Below are positions 57,801-64,000 of a DNA stretch of 64,000 bases, piece by piece. The DNA comes from Hyparrhenia diplandra (lineage: Eukaryota > Streptophyta > Magnoliopsida > Poales > Poaceae). Position 1 is the stretch's first letter. Each line of letters begins with the position of its first letter. The translations under genes were made by a program, and so were the position numbers. The notes under the pieces are model-generated. The model was given only the letters and a program-made list of their open reading frames with translations. It was not told the DNA's origin and did not search any database. The stretch covers positions 186,001 through 250,000 of the forward strand of contig JADLZK010004609.1 of the NCBI GenBank assembly GCA_015847255.1, written 5' to 3'.

Positions 57801-60587
57801 TTGTCAGTGCAGCTATTGCAATTTTCCCAAATATAATAAGGGACCATAGGAACATTGTGGCACAGTTGCACATGTATAACAAAGCACAGAAAAATTAATA
57901 CAGATTTGTTCAACATCCTACATTGAATTCTCTTGGACCATATATCAACGAATATCCCTACCATAATCATATTACTTACCAAGAGCATTATGTCTGTAAT
58001 ATTTATAGTTTAGTCCATTTGAACCCCCAGCCCACCCCTTGAACTTGTTGCTGAATCTGAAAAATAGAACACCTTTTCCAAAAACCAGAAATCTTATGTC
58101 CTCCAAATTTCAAAACCGGACAGACCACTTTTTGACTGCTATGGGGTTAATTTGTCCGGGTTTTACAAGTTGGGGAATGTAAGGTTTCTGGTTTTTGAGT
58201 CGAGGAGGGTTTTTTCACCTCAACTACAAGCTCAGGGGGACAAATTGACTCCACTCTAATATTTAACCACCTTACCAGTATGTAGCTTTACCTTTGCTGC
58301 TATACTATTCGAAGTTCACCAGTCGTCATTTCTATTGCGAAACAGATATATAAGGTGTAATCATGCTTACCAACCAGAATAAACTAATGTAGTTCACAGT
58401 GCTGTAGCACCTTTAACAATTTCAGAATCAATCAAACAGAAAATGTGTTTACAAAAGCAAGACAAATAATAATTTGCTGTATATGGTAGTACCTTATCTT
58501 AAATCATAAGTTTGGTAAATATTAAAATCAAATTGATATACATTGATACCATAATGCAGAATGCAAAAGATTCCTGCATTGCATACTGGGTGATGCAGAG
58601 TAACATATAATCAATCTGTATCCAGCAAAAGGTCATGACTAGAGCATATAATAGTACCTTCGCTTCCAATTTGTTCAAGCAACGGATATTATAGCTATAT
58701 AACTCAGGCTTTACGATATAATCATCGTACTTGACTATCCTTGTAGTCGCAAATGGAATGTATTGCAATAGTGCTGATTCACTGGCAACAGTGTACACCT
58801 AAAAATGGAAATGCACATGTCACACTTTAGTACATTATAGGGATAGGGATAATAAATTAGTGATTCTCTGTACAGTTGTGTGGGTGTTCTTATATAACCA
58901 GACCTTGGCATTCATGAGATTCTCAAGCTCAGATATTATCACCGAGTATTTGACACGTGCCCGATCTGTTGAGAAAATTCCAGGATGGAGTTAATCAGTG
59001 AGAAGAATGAGATGCACATATAAACATAGGAGTGCAAATAATATTGCTCCATCCTTACCTTTTGAATTAATCAGAGAAGCTGTCATCCCAAATATCCTTG
59101 GAATAGGATCTGATGGACTAGAATGCAATTGGCGATGATAAAACTCCTACCAGACAGACACATTAAAAGATTTATTAACTACATTCTTGGTCTCTTGGAT
59201 AACATTAAAAAAGGAAAGAAAATCCATGACGAACTGAAAAGGAAATTTTCCAAAAAAAGAATAAGCATTCATGATACCACCTAAAATTGTACTACCTTAA
59301 TACACAATACACATACTCCCTCTGTCCTTGAATAGATCAATTCCTAGAATGTGCCCATCAAATTTTTTAAGTTTGACTAAGGGCATGTTTGGATGGAGGG
59401 ACTAGGGACTAGAGACTAATAGGGACTAAAAATTAGTCCCTAGCCCCTCCCAAGAGTCTAGTGAAATTGGGACTAATTGGGACTAAAAATTAGTCCCTAG
59501 TTCTTATGTTTGGTTATTTATGATTGGGACTAATTGGGACTAAAAATTAGTCCCTAGTTCTTATGTTTGGTTATTTATGGACTAAGTGGGACTAAAAATT
59601 AGTCCCTAGTCCCTAGTCTCATGGGAACCAAACAGGCCCTAATCATAGAAAAGATTGACAATATCTATGACATAAAACGAATACATTATAAAAAAATATA
59701 TTCTATAAAGTAATACTAATTTGATACTCTAAACCCTGATATTTTTTTTTTCTAGAAATACGGTCAAAGTTTAAAAAGACACCTCCAGAAATCTATCTAC
59801 AAATGGGCAAAGGTAGCAATAAAGCTTGTAACTGAATTGCGATTGGGAAACCAGATGAACCAATAAATGTGCATGCCAACAGACAAGAGGGTCGTTTGGG
59901 GACAAAAAATAAATAGCCAAGCGTGGTTCCAATTTTCTGGGTGACCTTAAAGATGCAGGCGTACGGGGAATCCCCGGTGGCGTGGTGGCACTCGTCGAAG
60001 ATGAGGAGCGGGATGTCCCGGAGCCTGAAGATGCCGTGGCGGAAGTTGTCGAGGAGGATCTGCGGCGTCATGACGAGCACCTCGGCCCCGTGGACCTTGG
60101 CGGCCCATTTGCCCGGCTCCTTCCTCCAATCGTCGACGCCCATCTCGCCGAAGAACTCGGCGACGCAGAGGTCCGTGTGCGCCCTGACGACGCGCGCCTG
60201 CTGGGACACGAGCACGACGGTGGGGACGAGGAAGACGGCGAAGCAGGGCGGCGGCGCGGCGCGGATGCGGTGCGCGAAGCGGCGGAGGAGCAGCACCGCG
60301 ATGAGCGTCTTCCCTGCGCCCGTCTCGAGGAACACGAGCGTAGCGTGTTCCCGGCCAGCGCGCGCTCCAGCGCCTCCAGCTGGTACCTGCGCGGCGGACA
60401 CGTGCACCCACATTAGGCTGGTACCTGACGGGAGGGACGACGGGGACGAGCGAGCGAGCGGCGGCGGCAGGGAACGAACGCGCGGTGGCAGGCAAACTCA
60501 CCATCTCGCCAGCGTCTGCGGGTCGCAGGGCGGCGGCGGATCTTCCTCCATCACCACCTCCCCGGCGTCGGCGGCGGCGCTGGACAT
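45836..60587 (-). CDS. DCL3: DICER-LIKE 3 type ribonuclease III, 20 exons, one frameshift in exon 2
   Basis: DCL3 cuts Pol IV/RDR2 double-stranded RNA into 24-nt siRNAs for RNA-directed DNA methylation in the nucleus. Exons in gene order: 60587-60502, 60386-59946, 59146-59059, 58965-58904, 58798-58658, 57675-57547, 57474-57327, 56180-56090, 55528-55336, 55259-55099, 54273-54055, 53954-53728, 52798-52527, 52420-52002, 51904-51801, 51317-51121, 50342-50133, 48946-48578, 47339-47061, 46213-45836. All phases agree; adding one base missing in exon 2 (about 60340-60347) gives 1404 residues. Domains: helicase with LETGAGKT (about residue 49) and DECHH (about 161); helicase C with QSCGRARMPESDY (about 497); dimerisation domain about 530-620; PAZ about 790-930; RNase IIIa with ETLGDSF and SVEALIGAY (acidic residues 1013, 1017, 1100, 1103); RNase IIIb with LEFLGDAILD and GDVIESIAGA (1189, 1193, 1283, 1286); one dsRNA-binding domain to the end. 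All catalytic residues are kept. Intron 10 appears to be GC-AG. DCL3a versus DCL3b/DCL5 is not settled. Confidence 0.95.
54274..55098 (-). other. GC-AG intron of DCL3 (intron 10)
   Basis: Exon 10 ends GTTAGAAG and the intron begins GCATGT, with acceptor TGTGTCAG before GGGAGACGC. The join gives VRRGDAEALSK in frame. No GT within the usual distance keeps the reading. AAG|GCATGT fits the strong-exon-side consensus of GC-AG introns. Confidence 0.7.
55905..56059. mobile_element. Stowaway-type MITE in DCL3 intron 8
   Basis: Left end CTCCCTCAATCCAAAATTATAAG and right end CTTAGAATTTGGAATGGAGGGAG are inverted repeats; TA precedes the left end (55903-55904). It ends about 30 bases from exon 8 of DCL3. 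Confidence 0.75.
58005..58263. mobile_element. possible MITE in DCL3 intron 5
   Basis: The left end TAGTTTAGTCCATTTGAACCCCC is an imperfect inverted copy of the right end GGGGGACAAATTGACTCCACTCTA. The interior speaks for an old non-coding element. No target duplication is obvious. Confidence 0.4.
59381..59639. mobile_element. Tourist/PIF-type MITE in DCL3 intron 2
   Basis: Terminal repeats GGGCATGTTTGG / CCAAACAGGCCC with TAA on each side (59378-59380 and 59640-59642), the usual PIF/Harbinger target length. The interior repeats TTGGGACTAAAAATTAGTCC, a self-complementary unit, three to four times, with TATGTTTGGTTATTTATG twice. Confidence 0.85.
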
Positions 60588-60925
60588 GGCGGCGGCCGGC
60601 GAGGTCTAGAGAAGGGGCAAGGGGCGAGGGAGGTTTATGGACGGGAGAATGCGGAGAGAGGGTTTGGAGACGGTTGCGCTGCCGCTGCTGCCTCCTCCGC
60701 TTCTGCAATGCAAGGAAGGGAGGGAGCGCCGCCTGAAATCACGAGCGCGCGTGTGTGCGCGGGCGGGGTGGGAACGCACTGTGGAAGATTTGCGTCGGAG
60801 AGTTTGGGAGTTGGAAGGGTCGGGTGGAACATGTTGGGACGCGGAACATTTTGCGCCTGTTCCGGTTACTACAGTACTCGCTCCATTTTCAAATTACATT
60901 TTTGCGCCTGTTCCGATTACTACAG
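60588..60925 (-). promoter_or_regulatory. upstream region of DCL3 with 50-bp tandem duplication
   Basis: The region just upstream of the DCL3 ATG is GC-rich. Further out, 60849-60898 and 60899-60948 are a 50-bp tandem duplication (TTTTGCGCCTGTTCCG.TTAC) that overlaps the start of a MITE. No clear TATA box is seen, so the promoter itself cannot be placed. Confidence 0.4.
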
Positions 60926-61162
60926 TACTCGCTCTATTTTCAAATTATAGTTAGTTTCACTTTTTCAACCCTAAACTTGACTACTGTATTATTTAAAAAA
61001 AATTGTCCAAACGTTGTCAAATTTAAGTCATTTTTAATGCTCTTTTGTTATAAAGCATGCCACAACAATAAAAAAATATTTTGCACAAGATTTTGAATAA
61101 GATGAGTGGTCAAATTTGAGATTGAACAATTCAAACAAATTATAACTTGGAACAGATTAGTA
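60926..61162. mobile_element. Stowaway-type MITE upstream of DCL3
   Basis: Left end TACTCGCTCTATTTTCAAATTATAG and right end CAAATTATAACTTGGAACAGATTAGTA are imperfect inverted repeats with TA at both edges. It lies about 340 bp upstream of the DCL3 start codon. Confidence 0.6.
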
Positions 61163-62660
61163 TGCTTTTTGACTTGGGTCAATGGGGAAGTTGATGGTCG
61201 GTCTCGGTCACCGTATTCCAATCAATGGAACTTTGCCTTGCCACTATTGTAAATACATTCAATACATGGAGCTAGCTGTGCTTTTTTTTTTTTTTAGGGT
61301 TTTTTTTTACAAAGGTGAGTTTTATCTCGAAAGGTTTTAACGAAATTACGAGGCGACATTACACAAAACAACTCATTTTTATTATCAATTTATATAATCT
61401 TATCTCTTATTTATTTGTGAATGTGTTTGAAAATTTGTTGAAACTTGAAAACGAGGAGTTTTTTTGCCTGACGGGTTGTGGGCCGGCACGGCATAGGAAA
61501 AATGGCCGTGCCCAACGCGCGGCACGACAAGCATTAGCAAAATGGCCCACGGGCCGTGGCTTGGTCCGATAGCCAGACATGAAGCACGTACTGGCACGGC
61601 CCGACAGGCACGACAGCCCGATGGCCATATATAGTCATCCATAAATTCCTTATCTAGTCATCTACAATGCAATTACCCAGAGGATAAAATGAAACATATG
61701 TGGTGCAAACCAATCTCTTCGTGCAAAACGTACAAACTTATAATCTAAGGCACAAGAATAAAATCTTTTAATTAGCAGTAGATGATTAACTATAAAATTA
61801 TCTAATCACCCACGGGCTCCTTGATCAACATATTGTAAGTAGATTTGATGTGAAGAGATTTTTGTGGTGGGGTGGGGGTGAGAATACCAGAGAGTGACCA
61901 AGTCTTCGTCCGTCCGTTCGTGCCTCATCTACTTTCTGCTGCGTCAGCCTACGGCAGAACAGCAGGAAGCTGCTTGTCCATGCAGGCGCCCAATGCCGCA
62001 CCCATGTGCCCATTGCGTCGTTGCTTCGCGTCCTCGGATCCCATCCTGTAGTGGTCGGGTACATCGGTCGCTCTCACAGGGACAGGAGGGGGACGGTCGG
62101 TGGTGGCTTTTCCAAGATTCGCATCCCTTTCGTGCGCTTGCCTTTCTGATTTCAAATGTTCCTTCGGCATGAAGCTATGCTCTCGTGCTCCTTCAAGTAC
62201 TTTCTTTGTTCCAGAAAACATGCAAGGCCGGGCCCGACGGGCGGGCATCTCCGCAACGCAAGCTGCATTGTTCGCCACCACCCGAGAAGCAAAAGATTCG
62301 AGAGTCAAGGCGGAAAAGACAAGCATGGGTTACGTGTCGGATAAAGTAGCTCATGTTTAACCAAGTTTCTAGCGAATACTATTTATATTTATAGCTCTAA
62401 ATTAATTTATTATAAAAATATATTTTGTAAATAATCTAATGATATTTATTTGGTATTGTAATTATTTATAATTTTTTATCTATAATTGGTCAAACTTGGT
62501 GGGCTTAAATAAGGTACTTGTCTTTAGAATTGCATGTTTTTGGAGCGGAGGAAAGAGTACCGGTACCTACTATTGTTATGTCTTAAATAGGGATAGGGAT
62601 GAAAAATGACGGGGAACGTCAAAAGGAAAAAAAACTCTAACAAAAAAATGACGGTTGGCT
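61163..62660. other. intergenic region with element fragments
   Basis: Poly-T runs at 61278-61309. At 61440-61640 a hAT-like fragment with GGCACGG / GGCCCGA motifs, related to 24310-24480. At 61880-62360 mixed frames without recognised domain. Bases 62380-62540 look like a decayed AT-rich MITE. No gene. Confidence 0.4.
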
Positions 62661-63330
62661 AGCAACTCCAACGGGGCCCCTACTGCACCCTAATAGCTAA
62701 ATATGGGGTGCGGGATAAAAATCGAACTCCAACAGAGCCCCTACTAGGGACCGAAATTTGTTGGCCCAACAAAACCACCCCACACCCAACAAATTTGTTG
62801 GGCCAACAGCTAGCCCCATCTTTTCGCTCGTGCGGCACCACCGACGACGCATGTCCGCCCCGCCTTTCCGGTTTTTTGCGCCGTGCTTGCTATGGTGCGC
62901 CGCCGCATGCCTGGACGCCCGCTAATGGGACGAGGATGCGTGGATGCCCGGACCCCCGCTAACTGGGATGGGAGCGGTGTTAGTTGGAGGCGGGCTTGAG
63001 CCGGGCGACGAGGTAGTCCGCGAGGGCAAGGTGCTCGGCGGAGCGGGACCCGCGTCTCCGCCGCCGTGGCGGCCTCCCTCAAGCTCCGGCGAAACACACC
63101 TCACCCCGTTTGCATGTCCAACTAAGCGATGTTGTGTCGACGTATGGGAAGAAAGCGTTGAGCCAATGACAAGTGGGTCCCACATGTCATTATCTGTTAG
63201 TTTAGATTTGGGGGCTTTATTTGGGTGATGCGGTTGGAGTGCGAACAAAATTTTGGGCACCTAAAGATAGGGGAAGCCCCCAAATAAAAAGTAGGGTTGT
63301 TTTTGGGACTACTGGTGGAGTTGCTCTAAG
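62661..63330. mobile_element. candidate terminal-inverted-repeat element (GCAACTCCA ends)
   Basis: The left sequence AGCAACTCCAACGGGGCCCC is an imperfect inverted copy of the right TGGTGGAGTTGCTCT. A second AACTCCAACAGAGCCCC lies at about 62725 and GCGGTTGGAGTGCG at about 63229, so one element may sit inside another. A self-complementary ACAAATTTGTTGGGCCAACA lies near 62790. No coding capacity is recognised; MULE-like or hAT-like membership is a guess. Confidence 0.35.
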
Positions 63331-64000
63331 GGACGTCCTCAACAGGATAAAGAAATCCACAGTCGAGACGAAAGCAAAGAAAAAAAAAGTGGAAAGCGGA
63401 GGGATGCTAAGCATCGAAGCTGTGAGACAAAGAATCTATAACCCCTATATAGAAGGGAGCCACTGAAAATCTGCGACACGCAGAGGTGACACATCAGCAT
63501 CCTTCGGTTACTGTTCGATCCTACCCTACGCGCGGTGTAATTTTTTCCTTCCTCCCCGGCTTCCGATCACTGCGGTGGCCTGTTCCCCTTCCTCTCCCCG
63601 CCCGGGCAGCATCAAGATGACCGTCGGCCTCCCCATGAATGCTTACCGTCGGCCTCCCCTGAATGCTTACCGTCGGCCTCCCCCTCCACATGAACCCACT
63701 TGGTCATCCACTGTCGGCCTTCCCTAATCTCCACCTCCATCCCCGCTCTTCCAGCGCATCAATACGCCGCCGTCCCGAATCCTCATCTGAGGTGTACCCC
63801 ACGCCGTCCCGATTCGTCATCGCCGTTGTTCCCCGCCACCATGGGTCTGCCTCCTCCCCCTCCTACCACTGCGCCCGATGAGGCATCGACGACCGAGCCC
63901 GCGGGCCTCGCGCTTCTGGAATCTGCGGAACGGAACTGCAGAGGTCCGAGGCGGCCTCATCTGCGTCTCCTCCCGTTCCCGTGCTCCGATTTGGGGTCGG
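63331..64000 (+). other. GC-rich window edge, possible start of a gene
   Basis: TATATA at 63446-63451 is followed by C-rich leader-like sequence with three ACCGTCGGCCTCCCC repeats at 63621-63685. A reading MGLPPPPPTTAPDEASTTEP begins at ATG 63841 in CACCATGGG context and stays open to the window end. No domain is recognised, so a gene is possible but not shown. Confidence 0.2.

Noticed and set aside
59923..60736. Long plus-strand and alternative minus-strand frames over DCL3 exons 1-2
   Set aside because: Composition artefacts; the DCL3 helicase motifs (TGAGKT, DECHH) fix the true strand and frame.

Overview
This is a window of a grass (Poaceae) nuclear genome. The evidence is the GC-rich first exons that fall to AT-rich later exons and introns, the dense small MITEs (Stowaway 'CTCC(C/A)TCCGT' types, Tourist/PIF types, 'GGCCTTGTTTAGA' types), the chromovirus and CACTA layers, and a DCL3-type Dicer gene whose exons read like grass DCL3 proteins. 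The species cannot be fixed from the sequence alone.

Layout. Bases 1-15325 are nested transposons: a decayed Ty3/gypsy chromovirus (internal region 1-5047, 3' LTR from 5048 to about 8794; its 5' LTR lies left of the window) sits inside a CACTA (En/Spm) element. The CACTA TNP2 gene resumes at about 8830, and the element ends at 15325 with ...GGTACTAGTG. Its second gene region carries a plant transposase-like domain and an Ulp1-type cysteine protease domain, both broken. From 15326 to 26600 there is a type I (M-gamma, AGL80-like) MADS-box gene on the minus strand (17967-18847) among repeats and unassigned DNA. A small gene for an N-myristoylation-type protein ending in ECFIFL lies at 26778-27925. 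Bases 28600-36900 hold nested MITEs, a long direct repeat (30198-31183 and 33161-33905) around an unrecognised degenerate gene, and an intact-looking hAT element with an 8-bp target duplication. An Mpv17/PMP22 family gene with seven exons lies at 37431-39834. A Helitron-like tract follows (41138-45255). A 20-exon DICER-LIKE 3 gene on the minus strand fills 45836-60587. The right end holds MITE fragments, a terminal-inverted-repeat element and an unresolved GC-rich edge.

The recognised host genes do not form one pathway: RNA silencing (DCL3), an endosperm/female-gametophyte type MADS factor, an organellar membrane protein and an acidic/basic low-complexity protein. DCL3 makes the 24-nt siRNAs that guide DNA methylation of transposons such as those beside it.

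The most notable pattern is quality-related. Six single-frame breaks occur in the four recognised host genes (one each in the MADS gene and DCL3, two each in the Mpv17 gene and the ECFIFL gene), and all lie in GC-rich single or first exons. The 18 AT-richer downstream exons of DCL3 (about 3.7 kb coding) join without any break. This looks more like unpolished assembly indels than true loss of function. I did not find a convincing new multi-gene system.
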